A stretch of 18,085 nt of DNA from SBAX01 sp964421865 (lineage in GTDB: Bacteria; Planctomycetota; Phycisphaerae; UBA1845): positions 1 through 18,085 of the forward strand of contig CAYQZH010000050.1 of assembly GCA_964421865.1 (NCBI GenBank), read 5' to 3'. This document shows, piece after piece, positions 7,249-14,524 of this stretch (positions within the stretch are counted from its first letter, which is position 1; every line of letters begins with the position of its first letter). Under the pieces are notes generated by a model that saw only the letters and a program-made list of their open reading frames with translations, did not search any database and had not been told where the DNA came from. The translations under genes and the position numbers were made by a program.

Positions 7249-8034
7249 ATGAGCCGGAATGGATCGCCCGTCGAGGTCGTTGTCTTGGGAACCGGCACAT
7301 CGCACGGCGTGCCGATGATCGGGTGCCGGTGCGCGGTGTGCACGTCCGAGGATCCGCGCGATAAGCGCACTCGCCCCAGCATCTTCGTACGAATCGGCGA
7401 AGTGCGGCTGCTCGTGGACACCTCGCCGGAGCTGCGGTTGCAGTGCCTCACCCACGGAATCGCCGCCGTCGATGCCGTGCTGTTTACCCACCATCACGCC
7501 GACCACGTGGCGGGTCTGGACGACCTGCGGCGGTTCAACTGGCTCATGAAAAAGCCGATGCCATGCTATGGCGCCCCGCGGACGTTGGAAGCGCTCCGGC
7601 GGATGTTCGCCTACGCCTTCGAGCACGCCCCCGATTCGCCGCACAGTCGCCCCGAGCTGGAGCTGCACGCCATCGACCACGAGCCGTTCACCGTCGGCGG
7701 CGAGACGATCGTGCCCATCCCCTTGATGCACGGGCCGATGCCGGTATTGGGCTTTCGCTTCGGGTCGTTCGCCTATTGCACGGACTGCAGCCACATCCCC
7801 GACGAATCGCTTGAACTTTTGCGCGACCTTGAGGTGCTCATACTGGACGCCCTTCGACCCGCGCCGCATCCCACGCATTTGAGCGTGGAACAGGCCGTGG
7901 ACATGGCCCGACGCATGGGCGCGGGACGAACCTACTTCACCCACATGGCTCACCAACTCAAACACGCTGAGACGAATCGCGGATTACCGGAGGGTATGGA
8001 ACTGGCCTACGACGGGCTGCGCTTCAGCGCGTGA
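7249..8034 (+). CDS. MBL-fold metallo-hydrolase, PhnP-like
   Basis: Cytoplasmic metal-dependent phosphodiesterase-type hydrolase of the metallo-beta-lactamase fold, 261 residues. It opens with VVLGTGTSHGVPMIGCRC; C26, C28 and C31 match the structural zinc cysteines of PhnP. The metal site is H81-x-H83-x-D85-H86 (HHHADH), with H161 (PLMHGP), D179 (YCTDCS) and H232 (THMAHQ) completing a two-metal centre like that of PhnP. PhnP cleaves phosphoribosyl cyclic phosphate in phosphonate use, but no other phn gene is present, so the substrate here is uncertain. The ATG at 7249 has only a weak purine-rich upstream stretch. The gene begins 113 bases after the DUF5131 gene and converges on the subtilase with 6 bases between stop codons. 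Confidence 0.9.
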   Translation: MSRNGSPVEVVVLGTGTSHGVPMIGCRCAVCTSEDPRDKRTRPSIFVRIGEVRLLVDTSPELRLQCLTHGIAAVDAVLFTHHHADHVAGLDDLRRFNWLMKKPMPCYGAPRTLEALRRMFAYAFEHAPDSPHSRPELELHAIDHEPFTVGGETIVPIPLMHGPMPVLGFRFGSFAYCTDCSHIPDESLELLRDLEVLILDALRPAPHPTHLSVEQAVDMARRMGAGRTYFTHMAHQLKHAETNRGLPEGMELAYDGLRFSA

Positions 8035-8040
8035 GCATGG

Positions 8041-9885
8041 TCAGGGTCGGATCAGCGCCAACGTACCCGTGGTCCGCGAGCCCGTGGCGTCGATGATGGT
8101 GATCAAAACGGTATGCCGGCCTAGCGTCGCCGCGTTCGCTTTCCAGAGGTAGCTCACGCCGGTCGAAACTCCGCTGACGGGGCTGACGAAGACGGACACG
8201 CCGTCGATGAACCATTCGACGACGGCGAGGCCGTCTGGGTCGGAAACGGTGGCTTGAATGGTGACATCGCCTGACACCGTCGCTCCAGCCGCGGGCGAGC
8301 GGAAGACGATTCCGTTGGACGATACGCCTGACGTGCTGCTGGATGACGAGGAGAAGGTCACGGTCACGGTTCGAACCGTCGAGGGGTTGCCGGCGACATC
8401 CGTGGCGACGAAGGCCATGGTGTGACTCCCGTTGCTGAACGTCGCGGTGTCGATGACGAATTGGTAGGGCGCACGGGTGTCCGTGGCGAAGGGCACTCTG
8501 TCGATGGAAAGCGCGACATCGGCCACGCCGGAAGCATCCGTCGCCTCGACGGAGGCGATGTAGCGCCCGGATAGAGTTTCCTTACTCACGGGGCGAATCA
8601 CTCGAACGGTTGGAGGGGTCGCATCAGCAACGACCGGCGTTTGCGAGGCTCGTGTGACCGCAGCCGCCGCGTCCACAGCGCCCGCCCCGTAGGTCGTGTC
8701 CTTCCCCGGATCGCCGAGATCGACGACGCTCCGCAGCAACACATCCTGGATGGATACCGGACGCAGGTCGGGTTGGACGGACCAGGCCAGGGCGACGACG
8801 CCGGACACGATCGGCGCCGAGAACGAAGTGCCATTGGCCATTCCGTAGTCCCCGCCGCGCGTCGTCGAGCGGATGCCCGTGCCGGGCGCGACCAGATCGA
8901 CGAAGGGTCCGCGATCGGAGAAGGTCGCAATCTGATTGGTGGGGTTGACGGCCCCGACGAACAGGGCCTCGTCGTATCCGACGGCCGTGTTCGTGCCCCC
9001 CGCGTTGCCGGAGCTAATCACCACGACGCATCCGCGATTGAACGCCTGTTGAGCGGCGAAGCGGACGATGAGGTCGGACCACAGCGGTGCGAAGCTCACG
9101 TTGATGACGCGAGCGCCGTGGGCGACGGCCCAGAGAATCCCAGCTGCGATGTGGCGGCCGGTGGATTGCCCATCGGCGTTGCCGACGCGCACGGCCAGAA
9201 TGGGACAGTCCCATGCGACGCCCGCAACGCCAAGGCCGTTGTTTGAGGCGGCCGCCGCGACGCCGGCCACCAGCGTGCCATGACCGAGGACATCGGCGAA
9301 GTCGACATTGCCGTCGTAGATGTTCCACCCGTCGATGATCTTGTCGGCCAGATCGGGATGGTGGGGATCGACGCCGGTGTCCACGATCGCAATGGGGACT
9401 CCGGCGGCGCCGACGGAGACATCCCACGCCTGTGCGGCCCGGATTTGCGCGAGATGGTCCTCGCGGCTGAAGAGAGGGTCGTTGGGCACGGCTTCGGGTT
9501 GGTAGAGGTAGTTCTTGTGCACGGTTTCGATCAGCCCGCTCGCGGTGAGTTCCGCGGCGGTAGACGAAAGTCGCTCGGGCGCAACTTCCAAAACCGTGAC
9601 GTCGATGTCCGGCATGTCGTCGACGACCGTCGCACCGGTGTGGTCATACAGCGTGTGCAGAGTTTGGGCATCGGCGCCGGGGTAAGGCTGCACAAGAAGT
9701 TCCGTGGCGACGAAGGCCAGGGCGGCGATCGCCGGGTCTAGATCTTCCGGGAAAGCGAATTCCGCCGGGGCGACGGGGTCCGGAAGAGTATCGGGCGAGG
9801 GTTGGACGCCGCAACCGGCCATCACGCATAGCACGCCGATGACGCCAGGGCGTCGTAGGTAGGTTGTCTCTCTCGTACCCGTCAT
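8041..9885 (-). CDS. Subtilisin-like (S8) serine protease, probable lipoprotein with two Ig-like domains
   Basis: Exported protease of 614 residues. The N-terminus has an arginine-containing n-region, a hydrophobic stretch (VIGVLCV) and a lipobox-like MAGC with C25, suggesting lipidation; Met at -3 is not ideal. A fervidolysin-like prodomain spans about 45-130 and ends near NYLYQPEAVPNDPLF. The catalytic triad is D169 (AIVDTGVDPHHPDL), H202 (GHGTLVAGVA) and S354 (NGTSFSAPIVSG); the oxyanion Asn lies in SSGNAGG. C-terminal to the protease, two Ig-like beta domains (about 420-505 and 520-614) are separated by a serine-rich linker. Such domains usually mediate surface or polymer contacts. No Shine-Dalgarno is seen before the ATG at 9885. 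It overlaps transcriptionally with the convergent MBL gene. Confidence 0.9.
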   Translation of the reverse strand: MTGTRETTYLRRPGVIGVLCVMAGCGVQPSPDTLPDPVAPAEFAFPEDLDPAIAALAFVATELLVQPYPGADAQTLHTLYDHTGATVVDDMPDIDVTVLEVAPERLSSTAAELTASGLIETVHKNYLYQPEAVPNDPLFSREDHLAQIRAAQAWDVSVGAAGVPIAIVDTGVDPHHPDLADKIIDGWNIYDGNVDFADVLGHGTLVAGVAAAASNNGLGVAGVAWDCPILAVRVGNADGQSTGRHIAAGILWAVAHGARVINVSFAPLWSDLIVRFAAQQAFNRGCVVVISSGNAGGTNTAVGYDEALFVGAVNPTNQIATFSDRGPFVDLVAPGTGIRSTTRGGDYGMANGTSFSAPIVSGVVALAWSVQPDLRPVSIQDVLLRSVVDLGDPGKDTTYGAGAVDAAAAVTRASQTPVVADATPPTVRVIRPVSKETLSGRYIASVEATDASGVADVALSIDRVPFATDTRAPYQFVIDTATFSNGSHTMAFVATDVAGNPSTVRTVTVTFSSSSSSTSGVSSNGIVFRSPAAGATVSGDVTIQATVSDPDGLAVVEWFIDGVSVFVSPVSGVSTGVSYLWKANAATLGRHTVLITIIDATGSRTTGTLALIRP

Positions 9886-10054
9886 GGTTTTCGGGCGTCC
9901 GCGGGGCGCACGCCACGCGCCTCCCCTTGTAACAATGGGACTCAGATCGACGCCGGGCGAGAGGAAAATGACTTTTTCTACTCCCTCGCCTTACGGAGAG
10001 GCCGAATGGGACCGGTAACTCGCCAAAACGCAGCATCCGGGCACGCGCGTCGAA

Positions 10055-10081
10055 TTGACATCCGGCGAGCTTTGATAGAAG
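10055..10081 (+). promoter_or_regulatory. Candidate promoter of the aldehyde dehydrogenase gene
   Basis: A perfect TTGACA stands at 10055-10060. TAGAAG (4 of 6 matches to TATAAT) follows at 10076-10081 with a 15-base spacer, shorter than the optimum. Transcription would start near 10088, giving a leader of about 75 bases that ends in GGGAGG before the start codon. The rest of 9886-10161, between the divergent subtilase and this gene, shows nothing else I can name. Confidence 0.4.
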
Positions 10082-10161
10082 AACCGCACACGTGCGCCGG
10101 CGATCAAACACCGCGCGACCGCCGCAGCGTCATGCAGTGAAAACTAGGGAGGTGCGGAATC

Positions 10162-11598
10162 ATGTTGAAGAGCACGTATCCATACTACCTGGCAGGCCGT
10201 GCGGCGTCCCCGAACGCGGACCTTCTTGTGAAAAACAAGTATACCGGCGAGGTCGTCTCGCGCGTGGCCCAGGCCGATGCTGCGACGATCGACCGCGCCA
10301 TCGGCGCCGCCCTCGAGGCCTTTGACCACACGCGCAAGCTGCCCTCCTACCGTCGCCAGGAGATCCTCTACCACGTCGTAAAGCGGGTCACCGAGCGACA
10401 GGAGGAGCTTGCGAGAGTCCTCTGCATCGAGGCCGGGAAGCCCATCCGCGACGCCCGCGGGGAGGTCGCGCGGCTGATCGACACCTTCCGCGTCGCGGCG
10501 GAGGAGTCCGTACGGCGGACCGGCGAATATTTGCCCCTCGATATCAGCAAGCGGGCGGAGGGTTACGAGGGGATTTGGAAGCGCTTTCCGATCGGACCCT
10601 GCGCGTTCATATCGCCCTTCAACTTCCCGCTCAATCTCGTGGCCCACAAGATCGCGCCGGCGATCGCCGTGGGGTGCCCGTTCGTCCTCAAACCGGCGAG
10701 TTGGACGCCGATCGGGGCCTTGATTCTCGGCGAAATCCTGGCCGAGTCCGATTGGCGGGAGGGGGCGTTCAGCATCCTCCCCTGCACGCGCGACGCCGCC
10801 GACGCCCTCACCACCGACGAACGGATCAAGCTGTTGAGCTTCACCGGTTCGCCGGAGGTCGGATGGGCCTTGAAGGCTCGCGCGGGCAAGAAGAAGGTCG
10901 TCTTGGAATTGGGCGGCAATGCGGCCTGTATCGTGGATGAAGGCGTGGACGTTGAGTATGCCGCGGATCGGATCATCCTCGGCGCGTTCTACCAGTCCGG
11001 GCAAAGCTGCATCAGCGTGCAGCGGATCATCGCCCATGAGGCGATCTATGAGCATCTCAAGCAACGGCTGCGCGACCGCGCCGCCAAACTCAAGGCCGGC
11101 GATCCGCTGGACGAGGACACCTTCCTGGGTCCGATGATTTCCGAGCACGACGCGAAGCGGGTCGAACAGTGGGTGAAGGAAGCGATCGACGGGGGCGCGA
11201 AACTGATCTGCGGCGGACGGCGGAACGGAGTCTTCTACGACGCGACGCTCCTGGAGAACGTCGAGCCGCACATGCGGATCAGTTGCCAGGAGGTCTTCGG
11301 GCCTGTGGCGACGATGCAGCCGTTCGTGGAGTTTCGCGACGCGGTGCGGATGGCCAACGACAGCATCTACGGCCTGCAGGCGGGCGTCTTCACCAAGGAT
11401 ATCGACCACGCCTTCTACGCCTTCAACGAGCTCGAGGTCGGCGGGGTGGTCATCAACGACGTGCCCAGTTTCCGCGTGGACCACATGCCCTACGGCGGGG
11501 TGAAGGACTCCGGCTTTGGCCGGGAGGGGGTGCGATTCGCGATGGAGGAGATGACCGAAATCCGGTTGATGGTGATAAACAACCCTGGTCGAGTCTAA
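10162..11598 (+). CDS. NAD(P)-dependent aldehyde dehydrogenase
   Basis: Cytoplasmic aldehyde dehydrogenase superfamily enzyme that oxidises an aldehyde to its carboxylate with NAD or NADP; 478 residues is normal length. The catalytic nucleophile is C283 in FYQSGQSCISVQR and the general base is E249 in LELGGNAA, 34 residues apart as in the classic family. The cofactor region includes PFNFPLNLVAHKIAPAIAVG and LKPASWTP, and FTGSPEVGW is the expected glycine-containing turn. The C-terminal part has EVFGPVA and GGVKDSGFGREG. The closest recognisable subgroup is the lactaldehyde/GapN-like branch, but the substrate cannot be fixed from sequence alone. GGGAGG eight or nine bases upstream makes the ATG at 10162 secure. 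No partner gene lies beside it; it stands alone between the divergent subtilase and a long gene-free stretch. Confidence 0.93.
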   Translation: MLKSTYPYYLAGRAASPNADLLVKNKYTGEVVSRVAQADAATIDRAIGAALEAFDHTRKLPSYRRQEILYHVVKRVTERQEELARVLCIEAGKPIRDARGEVARLIDTFRVAAEESVRRTGEYLPLDISKRAEGYEGIWKRFPIGPCAFISPFNFPLNLVAHKIAPAIAVGCPFVLKPASWTPIGALILGEILAESDWREGAFSILPCTRDAADALTTDERIKLLSFTGSPEVGWALKARAGKKKVVLELGGNAACIVDEGVDVEYAADRIILGAFYQSGQSCISVQRIIAHEAIYEHLKQRLRDRAAKLKAGDPLDEDTFLGPMISEHDAKRVEQWVKEAIDGGAKLICGGRRNGVFYDATLLENVEPHMRISCQEVFGPVATMQPFVEFRDAVRMANDSIYGLQAGVFTKDIDHAFYAFNELEVGGVVINDVPSFRVDHMPYGGVKDSGFGREGVRFAMEEMTEIRLMVINNPGRV

Positions 11599-11724
11599 CG
11601 CCCGTGTGCCACTGCCGTGTCAGCCGTGGAGCAGAGCCGCGCGGCGCGAGCCCGCGGACACCCCCCGAGGCACGAAGGGACACCAGGACTGACGGGGTTG
11701 TGCCATACGTTGGCATCGCCGCGT

Positions 11725-11740
11725 TGTTCCACGTGGAACA
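11725..11740. promoter_or_regulatory. parS: parS-type ParB-binding centromere site
   Basis: TGTTCCACGTGGAACA is a perfect 16-bp palindrome (18 bp with the flanking T and A). The widely conserved chromosomal parS consensus is TGTTTCACGTGAAACA; this version differs only by a symmetric C/G change seen in Pseudomonas-type parS sites. ParB loads onto such sites, and they usually lie in the origin-proximal part of the chromosome. It sits in a gene-free stretch, as is common for parS. No parA or parB lies in the window. Confidence 0.88.
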
Positions 11741-11925
11741 AATCTCGCGATCCGGGCGCGCGGACCGGGGGCAGAGACCGCACCGGCTCCATGAATAGAA
11801 CTTGTAGGGTGATCGGTGGGCGGGGGTCGGCGAGCGCGCGCCCGGTCGAGGAATGCGGAATGGCGAATCCTCCAGAGGCGGATCTTCGCTGCGCTACGAT
11901 GCGGAAGGCGGAACGCCGGTCATCC

Positions 11926-11979
11926 GAGCCGCGAGCGGCAGCGACCGGACCCGTCCGAACCCCAAGCGCAAGCGCGGGG
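11926..11979 (+). repeat. Left inverted-repeat copy flanking the DUF4041 cassette
   Basis: A 23-base unit starting GAGCCGCGAGCGG (11926-11948) is followed at 11954-11979 by a 26-base unit containing AACCCCAAGCGCAAGCGC. The 26-base unit is identical, in reverse complement, to 14400-14425, and the 23-base unit has reverse copies at 14430-14452 and 14461-14483. Together they bracket the two-gene cassette in opposite orientation. Confidence 0.8.
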
Positions 11980-11987
11980 GCAACGTA

Positions 11988-12008
11988 CGCCACCCCTCGT
12001 GGGTGGCG
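11988..12008. terminator. Strong hairpin between convergent genes, possible terminator
   Basis: CGCCACCC (11988-11995) pairs perfectly with GGGTGGCG (12001-12008) around a 5-base loop CTCGT. It lies about 105 bases beyond the stop of the minus-strand DUF4041 gene. There is no T-run on either side, so a terminator role is a guess from position and stem strength. Confidence 0.3.
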
Positions 12009-12112
12009 CGAATCAGAGGGCGGCGCGGGCGCGACACGATCGCACTGCTAAACAGCTAAGGCACACACCGAGTCATCAGGGCCACGCCGTCCCTTTCTGT
12101 CCAAATTCCTGG

Positions 12113-13435
12113 TCACTCCTCCTCGGCGAACGTCTTCTTCTCCCCGTCCAACCCCTCGTAGACCTGCTCGATGAATTCTTCGTCCTCCTCGCTGATCGCC
12201 AGGCTTTGTCGATACTCGAGTGCTTCTGGGTCGGCGACGTACTGCACCTGTCCGTGGTGTTCTTCCACGATCGCACGAATCGCCTCGAAGTCGGTTCTGA
12301 AGAACTCCTTTCGCGGCTTGAGCTTGTTGAGTCGGTGTTTGTGCAGCGTCCGGTGCAATGCGTTCTCCAAAGTGGGGGCATCGTCGCAGGAGATCATCCT
12401 ATGCACGTCAAACGGGAAGGGTACCGACGCGTCGCCCAGTTCCTTGATCCGCTCCATCGGTTCAAGCCTCCGCGTCATCCCAATTTTATAGACGCCTTCG
12501 CCGAGCGACCCAAGGTTGGAAATCACATAGACATGCCCCGCCTTGGTCATTTGTGCCTGCGACATCGCCCGCTGCGACTTTTCCTCCGCCTCAGTCAGCC
12601 GGGCCTGCAAACGTTGGATTTCCGCACTGTGTTGATCCTTTGTCTCGGCAAGGGCCTTGTCCAACGCGGCCTTGATCGCGGCACGCTCTCGCTCCAATTG
12701 CTTCAGCTCCCGTTCGATTTCCCTCTCCCGCGCCTGCTCCTCACGAATCTGGGCTTTGATCCGCGCTTGCTCTTCACGTTCCAGCGCCGCACGGACCACC
12801 TTTTCAAACTCCTTTTTCAGGTCCGTCAACAAGTCGTCTTTCTCTTTGGATGAGACCTCGAGCCCGATCCCGCGACATCGTTCGATGACGTCTTGCAACC
12901 GTTGCTTGCAGTTGACGTAGTTGTTCGCGCTCAGCGACGCGCCGATCCACTTCACGTTCTCGCTCAAGTAACGGGTGCCCAAGTCTCGACAACGCTGATC
13001 GAGCCTCTCTTGTGCTTCTCGTTGAATCTGCCGATCCAACTCCAACTTCCGAACGTTCACGTCAACGGTCTGAAGATCGTGCTTCAGTATTGCGTTCTCA
13101 TTCTGTACTTCCTGGTAGGAGACCACGCGCGACTCAAACTCCGTCCGCTTTTCCTCAAAGATCCCGGCTTGCCGTTCAAGGTCGGCTTTGCCTGACGCAG
13201 AGTCGCGCCCGAGCTGTTCCTCTTTCGCCGCGTACTCGGCCTTCAGGTTCGCCTTCTGTTGTTCAATCTCTGACCGCTGTTGGGTGATTGCCTTCAGCGC
13301 CTCCTGGATATGCGCTTTCTGCCCATCCTGCTGCCGCTTTTGTGCGTTTAGACTGCTTCGTTTCGCGGCGAAGATGCCAAAAAGAGAGGTTCCACCGGCG
13401 ACTACGCCCAAAAGGAAAACCAGTGCATACTCCAT
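12113..13435 (-). CDS. Membrane-anchored coiled-coil DUF4041 protein with GIY-YIG-like T5orf172/Mug113 domain
   Basis: 440 residues. One N-terminal transmembrane segment (about 3-24) is followed by a charged coiled coil (about 30-145) and a DUF4041 region (about 150-255) with YLSENVKWIGASLSANNY and the hallmark EEQARIKAQIREEQARERE. A second helical stretch leads to a T5orf172/Mug113 domain (about 299-395). There HVYVIS (301-306) and VYKIG (315-319) stand for GIY and YIG, R329 lies in PMERIKEL, and E357 lies in LENALHRTLH. GIY-YIG-type nuclease activity is inferred from the family; DNA is the likely but unproven substrate. An AAGGAG six bases before the ATG at 13435 sets the start, rather than the GTG directly after the upstream stop (13438). 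That ribosome binding site lies in the last codons of the preceding gene, so translation is probably coupled. An acidic tail (EEDEEFIEQ, EEE) ends the protein. Confidence 0.85.
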   Translation of the reverse strand: MEYALVFLLGVVAGGTSLFGIFAAKRSSLNAQKRQQDGQKAHIQEALKAITQQRSEIEQQKANLKAEYAAKEEQLGRDSASGKADLERQAGIFEEKRTEFESRVVSYQEVQNENAILKHDLQTVDVNVRKLELDRQIQREAQERLDQRCRDLGTRYLSENVKWIGASLSANNYVNCKQRLQDVIERCRGIGLEVSSKEKDDLLTDLKKEFEKVVRAALEREEQARIKAQIREEQAREREIERELKQLERERAAIKAALDKALAETKDQHSAEIQRLQARLTEAEEKSQRAMSQAQMTKAGHVYVISNLGSLGEGVYKIGMTRRLEPMERIKELGDASVPFPFDVHRMISCDDAPTLENALHRTLHKHRLNKLKPRKEFFRTDFEAIRAIVEEHHGQVQYVADPEALEYRQSLAISEEDEEFIEQVYEGLDGEKKTFAEEE

Positions 13436-13438
13436 CAC

Positions 13439-14119
13439 CTACTCCTTCGCGTCCGCATGGTTCGGCTTGCCGCGGATAACAAATAGAACTGTTGCATGGC
13501 AATGAGGACAGACGGTGTGCTCCAGCCACATCGCTTTGGGAGCGTCGGCCACGCCGCCACAGGAGGGGCACTTCGCCGAGACAACTTCGCCTAGCCGCGT
13601 AATCAACGCGAGTCGATACGATCCGCCGTCCGGGCTCCGTCGCAAAAGCCCCATCTTCTCCCACGCCTCGGCGATGAACCTCCACCGAGTTTGATCACCG
13701 CCCAAACTCGCGCGAAGTTCGCCCTGCATTGTCTCCGCGTGTTCCTCGATGTGGTTCCACATTCGATGAGCGTCCCACATCAGCGCTCTGGCGCTCGATA
13801 GCTTCTCTCCCATGTCAGCCGCCGTGTCTTTTTCGATCCGGCGTTGACTTTTCAGCATGGATTCGCGCGTATCCAGGGTCGCGTAGTCGAAGAGCATCGG
13901 CGCGTACTTCAGGACCAAGTCGATGGCCTCGATGCTGTCAAACTCGGTTTTCTCATAGCGGCGTGCATACTGCATCATGCCGTCAATATGATCCCACGCC
14001 GACAGAGCCAACTTGACGGCGTCGCGGTACATCCCGTCTCGGTGCGCCGCTCGAGCTTTCTTCATTTTGGTTTCGTAGTTCTTGTAGTCGCCCTCCATTT
14101 CTGCTTTGGTCATGGCCAT
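13439..14119 (-). CDS. Hypothetical protein with C-terminal zinc ribbon, partner of the DUF4041 protein
   Basis: 226 residues of no family that I recognise. The N-terminal two thirds are predicted helical, with a charged start (YKNYETKMKKARAAHRDGMYRDAVKLALSAWDHIDG) reminiscent of TPR-like helices. A stretch near 145-180 (WRFIAEAWEKMGLLRR, then YRLALITRLGEVV) could be a winged helix. The C-terminus has a four-cysteine zinc ribbon, C184-P-S-C187 and C204-P-H-C207. The start at 14119 follows AAGGGA with a 7-base spacer; upstream in-frame codons to 14365 encode the intergenic repeats and are not credible. The stop lies 3 bases before the DUF4041 start, so the pair forms one operon. A role in nucleic-acid or protein binding for the nuclease-like partner is inference. 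Confidence 0.75.
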   Translation of the reverse strand: MAMTKAEMEGDYKNYETKMKKARAAHRDGMYRDAVKLALSAWDHIDGMMQYARRYEKTEFDSIEAIDLVLKYAPMLFDYATLDTRESMLKSQRRIEKDTAADMGEKLSSARALMWDAHRMWNHIEEHAETMQGELRASLGGDQTRWRFIAEAWEKMGLLRRSPDGGSYRLALITRLGEVVSAKCPSCGGVADAPKAMWLEHTVCPHCHATVLFVIRGKPNHADAKE

Positions 14120-14246
14120 GGGGCGGTCCCTTTCCCGCAACGGCGACTCGGCGGACGGGTTGCTTTCCAGAATGTTGCCGTATCTCCGGGCGTTGCTCAA
14201 GTGCGTGCGTCTATTCGGGACTTTGGAATTGTCGATTGTCGATTGG

Positions 14247-14292
14247 ACCCCCCTCGGTCCCCCCTTTGCAAGGGGGGAGGTTGTAGGGGGGA
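14247..14292. repeat. C-run/G-run palindromic element
   Basis: CCCCCC (14259-14264), TTTGCAA, GGGGGG (14272-14277) forms a near-perfect palindrome. It is flanked by an outer C-run (14248-14253) and an outer G-run (14286-14291), so two nested stems can form. Elements of this shape are widespread, MITE-like intergenic repeats in several phyla. Confidence 0.65.
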
Positions 14293-14298
14293 CGCTTT

Positions 14299-14363
14299 CC
14301 GGGGGTGGCGTCCGCCGGGGGCGGACTTGACCCCCGGCTACCATCGCGGACCCCTTCGGGGTC
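14299..14363. repeat. Nested stem-loops next to the C/G-run element
   Basis: CCGGGGGT (14299-14306) pairs with ACCCCCGG (14330-14337). Inside it, GTCCGCC (14310-14316) pairs with GGCGGAC (14320-14326) around GGG. A third hairpin, GACCCC (14349-14354) with GGGGTC (14358-14363), follows at once. All stems are perfect. Confidence 0.65.
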
Positions 14364-14399
14364 AAGCGTCGTGTCGCTTCCGCTGCACGCTCTGATTAG

Positions 14400-14483
14400 C
14401 CCCGCGCTTGCGCTTGGGGTTCGGATTGTCCGCTCTCTGCCGGGCGCGGCTCCGACCGGTCCGGTCGCTCGCGCTCCCGGCTC
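14400..14483 (-). repeat. Right inverted-repeat copy flanking the DUF4041 cassette
   Basis: Positions 14400-14425 are the exact reverse complement of 11954-11979 over 26 bases. Two reverse copies of the 23-base GAGCCG unit follow, at 14430-14452 and 14461-14483, with a 31-base period. On the reverse strand the order (23-base unit, ACCGGACC-like bases, then the 26-base unit) is the same as at 11926-11979, with one extra unit inserted. Confidence 0.8.
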
Positions 14484-14524
14484 GGATGGTCCGCTCTCCC
14501 GGAGCGCCGAGCGCTGCGCGTTGC

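Larger units (their letters stand above)
11599..12112. other. Gene-free stretch with parS and repeats
   Basis: This 514-base gap lies between the convergent aldehyde dehydrogenase and DUF4041 genes. No credible coding frame, tRNA or intrinsic terminator with a T-run was found. It contains the parS site (11725-11740), a short TGCCA/TGGCA inverted repeat at 11701-11715, a GAGCCGCG repeat (11926-11948), the left copy of the 26-bp inverted repeat (11954-11979) and a strong hairpin (11988-12008). Confidence 0.7.
14120..14524. other. Gene-free stretch of nested palindromes and repeats
   Basis: This 405-base stretch lies between the glycosyltransferase stop and the zinc-ribbon protein start. It contains the C-run/G-run palindrome (14247-14292), a nested stem (14299-14337), a short hairpin (14349-14363), the right 26-bp inverted repeat and two 23-base units. 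No secure promoter was found; a weak minus-strand candidate is TTGAGC with CAACAT about 17 bases later, within the 80 bases upstream of the start at 14119. Confidence 0.65.

Noticed and set aside
10144..11484. Minus-strand 446-codon open frame opposite the aldehyde dehydrogenase
   Set aside because: It is an antisense shadow of a clear plus-strand enzyme with complete catalytic residues.
11599..12112. Replication origin beside the parS site
   Set aside because: No cluster of DnaA boxes (TTATCCACA-like) or AT-rich unwinding region is visible, so only the partition site is called.
11816..12853. Plus-strand 345-codon frame across the gap and the DUF4041 gene
   Set aside because: Most of it is antisense to the DUF4041 protein, whose conserved motifs and ribosome site lie on the minus strand.
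14120..14365. N-terminal extension of the zinc-ribbon protein to 14365
   Set aside because: The extra 82 codons translate the palindromic repeats (low-complexity Pro/Gly/Arg), and a ribosome site precedes the ATG at 14119.
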